Below, in pieces: positions 8,092 through 15,960 of a DNA stretch of 27,980 bases (the stretch's first letter is position 1; every line of letters begins with the position of its first letter). The notes below the pieces were generated by a model, which was not told the DNA's origin, did not search any database, and saw nothing but the letters and a program-made list of their open reading frames with translations. Both the position numbers and the translations under genes were made by a program. The stretch comes from Porphyromonadaceae bacterium UBA7087 (lineage in GTDB: Bacteria > Bacteroidota > Bacteroidia > Bacteroidales > Muribaculaceae), in assembly GCA_002493515.1 (NCBI GenBank), contig DKYZ01000090.1, positions 1 to 27,980 on the forward strand, in the 5' to 3' direction.

Positions 8092-9297
8092 ATGATATTC
8101 AACCCCACGATAGATATCCTCCCCCTCGTTTTCGGATGCGTCGCCCTCGCAGCGATGCTCTACTGCTGTTTCCCGGCGCTCAACATACTGCGCCGCACCG
8201 GGCTCCTGCGCTTCTCGGAATCGTCCGACGGTGAAGCGATTGCCGCCTGCGAAGCCCCGTGCCCCAAGGTATCGGTCATAGTCTATGCCTTCACGGGCGA
8301 GGAGGGGCTCGCCGAGTATCTGGAGGCTCTCATGGCCCAGGACTATCCCGATTTCGAGGTCATACTCATCTATGACGCCGGAGCCGCGGCCACAGCAGTC
8401 ATCACCGACCGCTTCACCCCTTTATATCCTTCGCTCTACATCACCTTCATTCCGCCGGGTTCCCACAATCTCAGCCGCAGGAAACTTGCCCTGACCATGG
8501 GAATGAAGGCAGCCAAGGGGAAGGTGGCCGTAACGACATGCGCCAACAGCCGGATTCCATCCCGGCAATGGCTGTCGGGGCTTGTGGCGCCTTTTGTCAC
8601 CGACAGTAACGTCGAGGTATCGCTTGGGGTCTCCCGTTTCGACTTCGACGAGCTGCGCGGCATCGGCAAATGGTATAAGCAGTTTGACGATGTGATGACC
8701 ACATCGCAATGGGTGGCTTCGGCGATGCGACGCCGCGCATACCGGGGAGACGGCTATAACCTGGCCTTCGACAGGGAGCTTTTCTTCAGCCACAAGGGAT
8801 ATTCAAAGACAATCAATCTGGAGAACGGTGACGACGACCTCTTCATCCGCGAGATTTCCAACCAGGAAAACACTGCGGTGGTCGTAACGCCGGAGACAAC
8901 GGTCTCCACTCTATGGGAAGATGCCGCCAACCGGATGTGGAAGGAGCGCAAGGAGCGATATGACTTCACATCGCGCTGGTTGCCGAAGGGTCCGTTCATC
9001 GCTGCCGGACTCGCATCCCTCATGCGCTGGGTCGCTCTCGGGACCTCCGCTGCCGCCATCATCCTGTCTCTTCCGAATCTTTTCGTAACCGCCATTATCG
9101 CACCGTTGCTTGTAGCTACCGCCCTGGTTGAAATCTCGGCATACAGAAAAGCGGCAACCGCCTTGGGAGCAATAAGGCTCTGGTGGGCTGTCCCGCTCTT
9201 TATGCTGTGGCGTCCGGCAGGAAACTTCCTTTTCAGGCTCTCACGCCACAGTCACCGGAAAAAGAACTTCACCTGGCAGCGCACCCGCAAGAAATAA
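8092..9297 (+). CDS. Membrane-anchored family 2 glycosyltransferase
   Basis: A 401-residue protein with an N-terminal membrane helix (about 10-30), a cytoplasmic GT-A-like domain (about 58-290) and two or three C-terminal hydrophobic segments (about 300-380). The layout is that of processive or integral-membrane GT2 enzymes that build cell-surface polysaccharide. Supporting motifs are KVSVIVYAFTGEEGL (59-73), the segment around AQDYPDFEVILIYD (82-95), and NGDDDLFIRE (245-254), which fits the acidic motif containing the catalytic base. The usual DxD metal site after the third strand is replaced by TTCANSRIP (148-156), so activity is uncertain. It lies 38 bp after pldA, probably in the same transcript, and converges on mrp with a 38-bp gap. 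The acceptor and sugar are unknown. Confidence 0.85.
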   Translation: MIFNPTIDILPLVFGCVALAAMLYCCFPALNILRRTGLLRFSESSDGEAIAACEAPCPKVSVIVYAFTGEEGLAEYLEALMAQDYPDFEVILIYDAGAAATAVITDRFTPLYPSLYITFIPPGSHNLSRRKLALTMGMKAAKGKVAVTTCANSRIPSRQWLSGLVAPFVTDSNVEVSLGVSRFDFDELRGIGKWYKQFDDVMTTSQWVASAMRRRAYRGDGYNLAFDRELFFSHKGYSKTINLENGDDDLFIREISNQENTAVVVTPETTVSTLWEDAANRMWKERKERYDFTSRWLPKGPFIAAGLASLMRWVALGTSAAAIILSLPNLFVTAIIAPLLVATALVEISAYRKAATALGAIRLWWAVPLFMLWRPAGNFLFRLSRHSHRKKNFTWQRTRKK

Positions 9298-9335
9298 GAA
9301 GGGGCGCTCCCAGGATTATCCGTTATCCGTCAGTA

Positions 9336-10475
9336 TTATCCGTTTGTTTCTACCTTCTGCGTAGGAGGGAGCGTGTTGTTGCGCTCGTTGCATGCCGCCA
9401 CTATCTTGTCGGCAAGCGACGAGAAGGCCGCTGCCTCGGGATTCTCGGACGCCGCCGTACCGGTGGTAGCGGCTCCCTGGAGCGCGACTGTCGTTGGAGC
9501 CCCGTTGTCGGCATCGCTGCATATGTCGGCCACCAGAGGAATCTGCGCGAGAAGCTTCACTCCCATTTCCTCTGCCAGCCGCTCGCCGCCCCCCTGGCCG
9601 AAGATATAGTATCTCTCCTCGGGATGCGGAGCAGGCGTAAACCACGACATGTTCTCCACCAGACCGAGCACAGGCACATTTACCTTCTCCTCCTGGAACA
9701 TGGCTATACCCTTGCGGGCGTCAGCAAGCGACACCTCCTGTGGCGTCGTGACAACCACAACCCCCGTGATCGGAAGCGTCTGCACAAGCGTCAGATGGAT
9801 GTCGCTCGTGCCCGGAGGCATGTCTATCAGGAAATAATCGAGGTCGCCCCACCATGCATCGCTGATAAGCTGCTTGAGCGCGTTGCTCGCCATCCCCCCG
9901 CGCCACAGCACAGGACTCTTCTTATCCACCACAAACCCTATGGAAAGCATCTTGACGCCATATTTCTCAACCGGCTCTATCCAGTCGCGGCCATCCTGGC
10001 TCACCATATAGAGCTGCTCGTCTTCCACTCCGAACATCCTCGGCATTGACGGACCGAATATATCGGCATCAAGCAATCCCACCTTGTAACCCTTCGAGGC
10101 AAGCGATATCGCAATGTTGGCCGACACCGTCGACTTACCCACTCCACCCTTACCGGAAGAGATTCCGATGATATTTTTAACTCCCGGAAGGGGATTGGCC
10201 GGCTTCTCCGGAAGAGGCTTGCGGAACGCGACCTTGATGTTGCCCTTAATATCCACCTCCGGAGATATATAGGTCTCTATGGCTGTCTCAGCGGCCCTCA
10301 CCACACTCTTCACAAACGGATCGGTGGATTTGTCAAACACGAGAGAGAACTCCACACGGTTGCCGTTGATACGAATGTCGTCGGCCACCATATCATTCTC
10401 CACAAGATTCTTCCCGTTGCCGGGATATCTCACATTTTTCAGCGCGTCAAGAATCAGCGCGGGATATAGTGTCAT
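9336..10475 (-). CDS. mrp: Mrp/NBP35-family iron-sulfur cluster carrier ATPase
   Basis: A 379-residue P-loop protein of the Mrp/ApbC/Nbp35 family, which carries and hands over Fe-S clusters in the cytoplasm. An N-terminal MIP18-like domain (about 1-88) precedes the ParA-like ATPase. The deviant Walker A motif GKGGVGKS is at 108-115, DADIFGPSMP at 136-145 and the switch region IDMPPGTSD at 217-225. At the position after ENMS (274-277), where many homologues have the cluster-binding CxxC, this protein reads WFTPAPHPEE with no cysteine. I recall the same feature in other Bacteroidetes Mrp proteins. It is the last gene of the rdgB-porZ-LRR-trmB-mrp run, 22 bp after trmB. A short repeated ACGGATAA surrounds its stop codon. 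Confidence 0.93.
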   Translation of the reverse strand: MTLYPALILDALKNVRYPGNGKNLVENDMVADDIRINGNRVEFSLVFDKSTDPFVKSVVRAAETAIETYISPEVDIKGNIKVAFRKPLPEKPANPLPGVKNIIGISSGKGGVGKSTVSANIAISLASKGYKVGLLDADIFGPSMPRMFGVEDEQLYMVSQDGRDWIEPVEKYGVKMLSIGFVVDKKSPVLWRGGMASNALKQLISDAWWGDLDYFLIDMPPGTSDIHLTLVQTLPITGVVVVTTPQEVSLADARKGIAMFQEEKVNVPVLGLVENMSWFTPAPHPEERYYIFGQGGGERLAEEMGVKLLAQIPLVADICSDADNGAPTTVALQGAATTGTAASENPEAAAFSSLADKIVAACNERNNTLPPTQKVETNG

Positions 10476-10497
10476 GATTATTAAATCTTTGGTTGTT

Positions 10498-11295
10498 TCA
10501 GTCCTTACTGTATAGATCTCCGTCCTCGGCCACAGCCTGCCGCATGCGTGCGTCTGCCTCGTTGAAGCGGGGAAGAGCTCGGTAGTCGTCGCGCTCTATG
10601 TCGTCTGTCTCCGGCTCCGCGAGATTCGTGAGGGAACCTGCGCGCACGGTTATCAATTTTATCTTCTTCCCTCTTGAAAGCCACTGGCTCTCATAGAAGG
10701 TCTTTATCGAACGCTCCTCATCGGCCAGGCCGCTGCCATACAGGTCATCGGTGTTTTCCGTCATCTCCAGGCCGTTGAGCTCACACAGGCGGCGGGTGTA
10801 TTCATAAAGGAACGGTGAGTCCGTCTTCAGATGAAGCAGTCCCCCCGGCTTCAGAAACTTGCCGTACATATGGAGAAACCTGGTCGAGGTAAGCCTCTTG
10901 CGGGTCTTTTTCATCTGGGGGTCAGGAAAGGTTATCCATATCTCGTCCACCTCCCCGGGGTCGAAAAAGCAGTCGATATATTCTATCTCCGTGCGAAGGA
11001 AGGCCGCGTTTCCCATGCCCTCCTCCTCCACAGTCTTCGCGCCGCGCCACATCCGGGCACCCTTGATATCCACCCCGATATAGTTACGCCCCTGATTCGC
11101 CTTCGCAAGCGCCACAGTATATTCACCCTTGCCGCAGCCGAGCTCCAGAACAATCGGATTGTCGTTCTTAAAAAACTCCCTGCTCCATTTTCCCTTCAGA
11201 GGGAACTCTCCGGAGACGACAGTCTCCCTCGGATATTGCAGCACACAGGAGAAGCTCTCCATATCGGCAAATTTCTTCAACTTGTTCTTACCCAT
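10498..11295 (-). CDS. trmB: tRNA (guanine-N7-)-methyltransferase
   Basis: TrmB uses S-adenosylmethionine to methylate G46 in the variable loop of many tRNAs. The 265-residue protein shows the SAM-binding motif ELGCGKGEY (about 51-59), IGVDIKG (74-80), and the family signature WITFPDPQMKKTRKRLT (about 120-136), which corresponds to the FPDPWxKKRHxKRR element. The last 40 or so residues are an acidic, low-complexity tail beyond the usual domain end. It starts 14 bp after the leucine-rich repeat gene and ends 22 bp before mrp, so it is in the middle of the co-transcribed block. Confidence 0.95.
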   Translation of the reverse strand: MGKNKLKKFADMESFSCVLQYPRETVVSGEFPLKGKWSREFFKNDNPIVLELGCGKGEYTVALAKANQGRNYIGVDIKGARMWRGAKTVEEEGMGNAAFLRTEIEYIDCFFDPGEVDEIWITFPDPQMKKTRKRLTSTRFLHMYGKFLKPGGLLHLKTDSPFLYEYTRRLCELNGLEMTENTDDLYGSGLADEERSIKTFYESQWLSRGKKIKLITVRAGSLTNLAEPETDDIERDDYRALPRFNEADARMRQAVAEDGDLYSKD

Positions 11296-11309
11296 TTCCT
11301 ATAGTGAAA

Positions 11310-12716
11310 TCAACGCATCATTATCTTAAACGCCTTCGTGGCCGAAGGCGTGGTGACCCTAACCACTATTATATCGCAATCGCCAGCCATATCAAGACGG
11401 CATTCCGTGTCGGCCGGCGTTGACATGGCAAGAAGCTCGCCCCCTTTGCCGAACACCTCCGCCCTTTCGATTATCTCCGAGGCTTTGACTGTGACTGTCC
11501 CGTCGGATGCCGCCACCCTTATTTCCGATTCATCGGCCACAGGGGCCTCTACACCTACTTTGGCGATCTTGAACCGTCCCCATGCCGGATGCAGACTCCA
11601 CATGGCCTCATAACCTTCGCTCACATATAGCGTGATTGCCGACTGGTTGATTCCACGGAAGGATTCGTCATCAGCCTCCGGAAGACTGCCCCGGAGCGCG
11701 GTGGCGTCGATCGAGACAAGCCGAGGCATTGCGTAGAAGGCGCCCCTGGCAACGCGACCGAGGTCGCTGGAGAGAGTGATTTTATCCATATTGTTGGCTG
11801 CCAACGCATATTCCCCTATCACATTGGCGGCAGACACCTCCGGACCGATATCCGTCAGGGGAGACTGGGCCAGCAGGAGAGCCGGAAGGTCACTGGGAAT
11901 ACCAGAAGCCTCCTTGAGCGACCCGTTGGCCATGAGGACGCCGTCGCCGTAAGAGGCGTCGGAGTTGACGCGCACACTCTCCGCATCCTTCATCCCTGAC
12001 AGCGAGAATGAATCAAGACGAGTGGCCATCGATGCGTCAAGACTGCGTACTCCTGCTCCCGAGAAGGCCTCCTCCCCGATTCCTGTCAGAGCAGGCGAGA
12101 GGGTCACGTCCGCAAGCGATGAATCTCCGAAGAAAGCCCTGCGTCCAAGCTCCCTCACCGATGTGGCGGCCAGGTCGACACGCGTCAGCGACGTGCATCC
12201 GGCGAACGCCTCCTCCCCTATGTATGAAAGCGACGTCGGAAAGGAGACCGTTCCCAGCCTCGTGCAGGAATAGAATGCCCTCGGCGATATCCTGACCACC
12301 GTGGATGGAATCGCCACCGCCTCGACCTCCGAGCCGGCGAAAAGCCCCTCCGGAAGTTCCTTTATGTTATCAGGAAGAGACACACTCCGCAAGCCGGATC
12401 CGAAAAAAAGGTTGGTCGGCAGCTCGTCGGCGCGAAAGAGGGAGCGTCCGTCGTAATACGGCCTGTTGCTGCTGTACTCCACAATCCGCAGGCCTGACAT
12501 ATCCAGGTCGGTGACTGCCGGCGGAAGGCTCTGGAGCCTCAGCAGGTCGCGTATGTCCGCATTCCCCTCAAGCTTGAGCGAGGAGTCGCCGGAAGCCGCT
12601 ATCTCCTTCATCGACTCAGAGAGAGAGCCGGGAGTCAACGTGACTGTATAGGCCGAAGCTGCCGCTGAGCTCGCCAGCAGGCACAGGGCCGACAAATATC
12701 TTGCTGTTCTAATCAT
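11310..12716 (-). CDS. Secreted BspA-type leucine-rich repeat protein with C-terminal sorting-like tail
   Basis: A 468-residue exported protein. Residues 1-22 form a signal peptide (MIRTARYL, hydrophobic core, cleavage near SAYT). Residues about 80-360 contain LRR_5 (BspA-like) repeats, recognisable as repeated units such as IPSTVVRISPRAFYSC, FPTSLSYIGEEAFAGC and LSPALTGIGEEAFSG. The final 75 residues form a beta-rich domain ending in VTTPSATKAFKIMMR, which resembles type A C-terminal sorting domains of the type IX secretion system. It therefore may be a surface-exposed or secreted cargo. It lies 33 bp after porZ and 14 bp before trmB. The ligand is unknown; characterised BspA-like proteins mediate adhesion. 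Confidence 0.85.
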   Translation of the reverse strand: MIRTARYLSALCLLASSAAASAYTVTLTPGSLSESMKEIAASGDSSLKLEGNADIRDLLRLQSLPPAVTDLDMSGLRIVEYSSNRPYYDGRSLFRADELPTNLFFGSGLRSVSLPDNIKELPEGLFAGSEVEAVAIPSTVVRISPRAFYSCTRLGTVSFPTSLSYIGEEAFAGCTSLTRVDLAATSVRELGRRAFFGDSSLADVTLSPALTGIGEEAFSGAGVRSLDASMATRLDSFSLSGMKDAESVRVNSDASYGDGVLMANGSLKEASGIPSDLPALLLAQSPLTDIGPEVSAANVIGEYALAANNMDKITLSSDLGRVARGAFYAMPRLVSIDATALRGSLPEADDESFRGINQSAITLYVSEGYEAMWSLHPAWGRFKIAKVGVEAPVADESEIRVAASDGTVTVKASEIIERAEVFGKGGELLAMSTPADTECRLDMAGDCDIIVVRVTTPSATKAFKIMMR

Positions 12717-12749
12717 TCCTATCCGTTTTTTAGATTATCTCTTCTACTC

Positions 12750-15251
12750 TCATCTCACCACCAGGAGCTTGGCAACCTTTGCCATGCTCGTGCTGTCGTC
12801 GCCTGCCGAGGCCATCACGTAATAGACACCGCTGCCTACCTTGTTATGGTTGAGATTGGTGGTATCCCACTGGGTCTGGCCACCCGAGGCCCTGTCAAGC
12901 TCCTTCACGAGACTGCCTGACGCATCCACGATTTTCACCAGCGCATTGTCAGCCAGTCCGTCGATTGTCACGAAACCGTAATAGTCCGGACGCACAGGAT
13001 TGGGATATACCCTTGCCGACGACATATCGGTTCCCCCTGTGGGCATTCCTGAAAGATACAGTTCCGCAAGGCCTGCCGCTGTGGATACAAGCATCGAGTT
13101 GTTCTGCGGGTTATAACGGGCCACATAGACAGTGTTGTCAGGGATATCGGAGTTCTCGGTGGTGTATTCCGCTATGATCGTGCGTCCGTCGTGGCTGGTG
13201 CATACCAGGCCGGCTCCTCCCGTCGAGAACCATTTGCGCCCGGCCGAGTCTGCCGTGATGCCGTATACCGCGACGTTGGCAAGAAGATAGTCGGCCAGGT
13301 TCGTCCCGTCGTTACGCGCCACCTTGATGAGTTTCACATCGGTGTCATTCTCGAATATGGATTCAGGTCTGAATGTGAAGACCCCTGTGTCATGCCCGAT
13401 CCATACCAGCCCCGAGGACTGGTCCTCAAATATGGCGTAAATATGCTGCCGGTCAAGCAACTTGCCTTCATCATCCCTCAGATCCTGGCCCATGGCTACC
13501 ACGCGGTCGTCGCTCGTATCCTCCAGAGTGCCTCCATGATCTATCAGGGTAATGGGGAATCCGGATTTATTTGACGCATATACAAGCATATTGGGTGTTC
13601 TGCGCAATGGCAGAAGCATATCCTGGTTGTGAGGGGAATATCCTTTCACCTCAAACACCTTCCACGGCTGAAACGACGAGACATCTGTCGTCGCGCGTCG
13701 GTTCTCGGCCGGCCAGTAATAGAGCGTGAGCTTGGCACCGTTTTTCTGCGCATTCGCATCGTTATAAGAGCACCACAGATTGCCGGCAGAGTCAAACTGA
13801 GGGTCTGAGAAATGGCACAGCGCATCAAAATCACCCCCATACTGGTCTGGAACAATCGCTATGAACCCGGGAAGTTTTGATGTGGGGTGTCCCGGACGTG
13901 CCATATGAAGGATGTTGCGCGGATTTGAGAGGTCAAGACGCACGATACCGTCGATATATGAACCGAAATAGATCAGCGATGAATTGTCCGGATCAACAGC
14001 CGCGCCGTTGGGGTCCTCCATTATTTTCGTCTGTTCCGGATTGGTGTACGCCGGGGAATAGTTGCTCCATTCTCCATTTTTCAGACCGCTGAGCAGGAGC
14101 GGCTGCGCCTGTGTCTTGTCGGTAAAGACCCAGTTTCTTCCATGGTTGGGCACCAGCATTCCGTATTCCGGGACATAAGCCATGGCTGACGCCGAATATG
14201 GCGCAGCCGCATTCGGCCGCATATAGTCGCGTGTCAGGGTCCACACCTGCGAGGCTTGGTCATAGTTCTTGCTCTGCAGTCCCTTTCGCGGAGTCCCTAT
14301 CCATATCTCACGCATATTCACCGTCGCCACAGCCGAACCCTTGTCGTCGGGATGCAGCTCCAGGCTCTCGTGCGAGCCGTCTGGCTTAAGCCATATCAGA
14401 TTGCCGTCGGTTGCAACCGTATATCCCTCTTTCACATTCTCGATATTGACGATATTCCTCGTCAGCCAATGTGAGGAGATGATATTTCCCGACGCCGCAT
14501 CGATACGGTAGATGTCGGTGCCCGGATCGTTGCCGGCTATAGCCACGCAATATGTGTCGCTCATCGGCAGCAGTCTTTTCCCGTCCTTCACCTCTGCCAC
14601 GCTCTTATAGTCAGACATGCCCAGACGCGGAGCCGAGGCATCGGCTGCGAGAAGACGGCCGGAAGCAAGGAGAAGAATGCTGTCTCCCAGACGGCAAACA
14701 GACTCCACGGGTGTGTTATAGATTCTCGATTCCGCGATCTCCCCCTTTTCATCATTGATGGATACGTAGCCGAAGGCCGTTGACAGATATGCCCTGTTGC
14801 GCTCGGGATCGAATGTTATGCTGTTGATATCCTTCGACTGCGAAACCGACGCGCTCTTGTAAGACGGGATATTCTTTTTTGTCCCATCGTCGAAAAGCAG
14901 GTCAATGTCATAGTTGTCATATACCACGAGCAGATAACCCCTGTCCGGATTATATTCCGCAGCCGAGACCACAGTTCGCGACAATCGGTTGTCGCTCGTA
15001 TAGTTCTGCATCTCATCCCCCTCTATATCGTATGAGAAGAGAAAATGCTGTTTTTTCGCGTTTATTATCTTTGTCTTGGAATATGGTATTGCCATTCCGA
15101 GCATATATACCCTCTCCGGCGTGACAAACACATGCGAGACATCGTCGTCGAATGTGGAGTGGACCCTCCATTCGCCGGCAGCCGCAACCTTCGGCGTGCA
15201 TAGCGCCGCCACGGCAAGTGAGCAAAGGATTATTAAAATCAGTCGTTTCAT
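12750..15251 (-). CDS. porZ: PorZ-like type IX secretion protein (beta-propellers plus C-terminal sorting domain)
   Basis: An 833-residue exported protein with a signal peptide (1-25), two beta-propeller domains (about 30-730), and a C-terminal type A sorting domain (about 745-833). The last contains VYPNPVRPDYYGFVTI, a KIVDASGSLV strand and GSGVYYVMAS near the end. The N-terminus GEWRVHSTFDDDVSHV is the recognisable PorZ start. In Porphyromonas gingivalis PorZ is a surface component of the type IX attachment complex that delivers anionic lipopolysaccharide to the sortase PorU. The propeller blades carry two-component-regulator-like repeats such as GLVWIGHDTGVFTF (about 625-640). Its ATG shares one base with the rdgB stop (TGATG), implying translational coupling. 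Assignment rests on architecture and N-terminal similarity, not on a search. Confidence 0.85.
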   Translation of the reverse strand: MKRLILIILCSLAVAALCTPKVAAAGEWRVHSTFDDDVSHVFVTPERVYMLGMAIPYSKTKIINAKKQHFLFSYDIEGDEMQNYTSDNRLSRTVVSAAEYNPDRGYLLVVYDNYDIDLLFDDGTKKNIPSYKSASVSQSKDINSITFDPERNRAYLSTAFGYVSINDEKGEIAESRIYNTPVESVCRLGDSILLLASGRLLAADASAPRLGMSDYKSVAEVKDGKRLLPMSDTYCVAIAGNDPGTDIYRIDAASGNIISSHWLTRNIVNIENVKEGYTVATDGNLIWLKPDGSHESLELHPDDKGSAVATVNMREIWIGTPRKGLQSKNYDQASQVWTLTRDYMRPNAAAPYSASAMAYVPEYGMLVPNHGRNWVFTDKTQAQPLLLSGLKNGEWSNYSPAYTNPEQTKIMEDPNGAAVDPDNSSLIYFGSYIDGIVRLDLSNPRNILHMARPGHPTSKLPGFIAIVPDQYGGDFDALCHFSDPQFDSAGNLWCSYNDANAQKNGAKLTLYYWPAENRRATTDVSSFQPWKVFEVKGYSPHNQDMLLPLRRTPNMLVYASNKSGFPITLIDHGGTLEDTSDDRVVAMGQDLRDDEGKLLDRQHIYAIFEDQSSGLVWIGHDTGVFTFRPESIFENDTDVKLIKVARNDGTNLADYLLANVAVYGITADSAGRKWFSTGGAGLVCTSHDGRTIIAEYTTENSDIPDNTVYVARYNPQNNSMLVSTAAGLAELYLSGMPTGGTDMSSARVYPNPVRPDYYGFVTIDGLADNALVKIVDASGSLVKELDRASGGQTQWDTTNLNHNKVGSGVYYVMASAGDDSTSMAKVAKLLVVR

Positions 15252-15838
15252 CAGTTAAGTTTTGGATTGTCTAAGAATCGGGCGAGCTTACGTATGGCGC
15301 GCCCGCGGTGGGAGATTGCATTCTTGTCGTCAGCGCTCATCTCGGCAAACGAGACTCCGCTTTCCACGGGAACAAATACCGGGTCGTAGCCGAAACCGCC
15401 GTGTCCGTGACACTCCCGCGAGATCTCGCCCTCTACCCTTCCCTCGAAAAGATACTCCTCGCCATCCAGGCACAGCGCCACTACCGTTGAGAAATGCGCG
15501 GCGCGGCTGCCGCTTCCGGCAAGCTCTCCCAGCAGACGGTCGATGTTGGCCTCGCTGTCGCATGCCTCCCCGGCATATCTCGCGCTCATGACGCCGGGGG
15601 CGCCCCCAAGCGCGTCGACCATGAGGCCCGTGTCGTCTGCAAAACAGTCTTTGCCGTAACGGTCTCTCACCCAGCGTGCCTTTATCAACGCGTTTCCCTC
15701 CAGGGTATCGGCAGTCTCGGGTATGTCGTCATGGCATACGATGTCGCTAAGGGTCAATACCTTCCAGCTCTCGCCAAGAATCTCACGGACTTCCCTGGCC
15801 TTATGCTCGTTGTGTGTCGCGAATACAATTTCTCTCAT
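15251..15838 (-). CDS. rdgB: Non-canonical purine NTP pyrophosphatase (RdgB/HAM1)
   Basis: This 195-residue enzyme hydrolyses ITP, dITP and XTP to monophosphates, keeping deaminated purines out of DNA and RNA. Length and motifs fit the family: ATHNEHK (7-13), the substrate pocket region DDTGLMVDALGGAPGV (about 68-83) with SARYAGE, GFGYDPVF (about 147-154), and SHRGRAIRKL close to the C-terminus. No -7 element is visible in the 122 bp between it and leuS, so it may be read from the leuS promoter through the intervening hairpin. Its stop codon overlaps the porZ start by one base. Confidence 0.96.
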   Translation of the reverse strand: MREIVFATHNEHKAREVREILGESWKVLTLSDIVCHDDIPETADTLEGNALIKARWVRDRYGKDCFADDTGLMVDALGGAPGVMSARYAGEACDSEANIDRLLGELAGSGSRAAHFSTVVALCLDGEEYLFEGRVEGEISRECHGHGGFGYDPVFVPVESGVSFAEMSADDKNAISHRGRAIRKLARFLDNPKLN

Positions 15839-15902
15839 ATTCTTACAAACGAAAAACCACTCTCCCTTATTATATTCCTCCTGAGAGTATGGACAAGACA
15901 GG

Positions 15903-15939
15903 CCAAAGGCCGGAGAAAACCATTTTCCCCGGCCTTTGG
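15903..15939. other. Long hairpin between leuS and rdgB
   Basis: Arms CCAAAGGCCGG (15903-15913) and CCGGCCTTTGG (15929-15939) pair perfectly over 11 bp. After one mismatch a further five pairs (15915-15919 with 15923-15927) close on a CCA triloop. Neither side has a T-run directly after the stem, so it is not a classical intrinsic terminator. It could be a weak terminator, an mRNA processing or stabilising element, or a boundary that sets the leuS to rdgB expression ratio. Confidence 0.6.
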
Positions 15940-15960
15940 ATATGATTGATGTCGTCAGGT

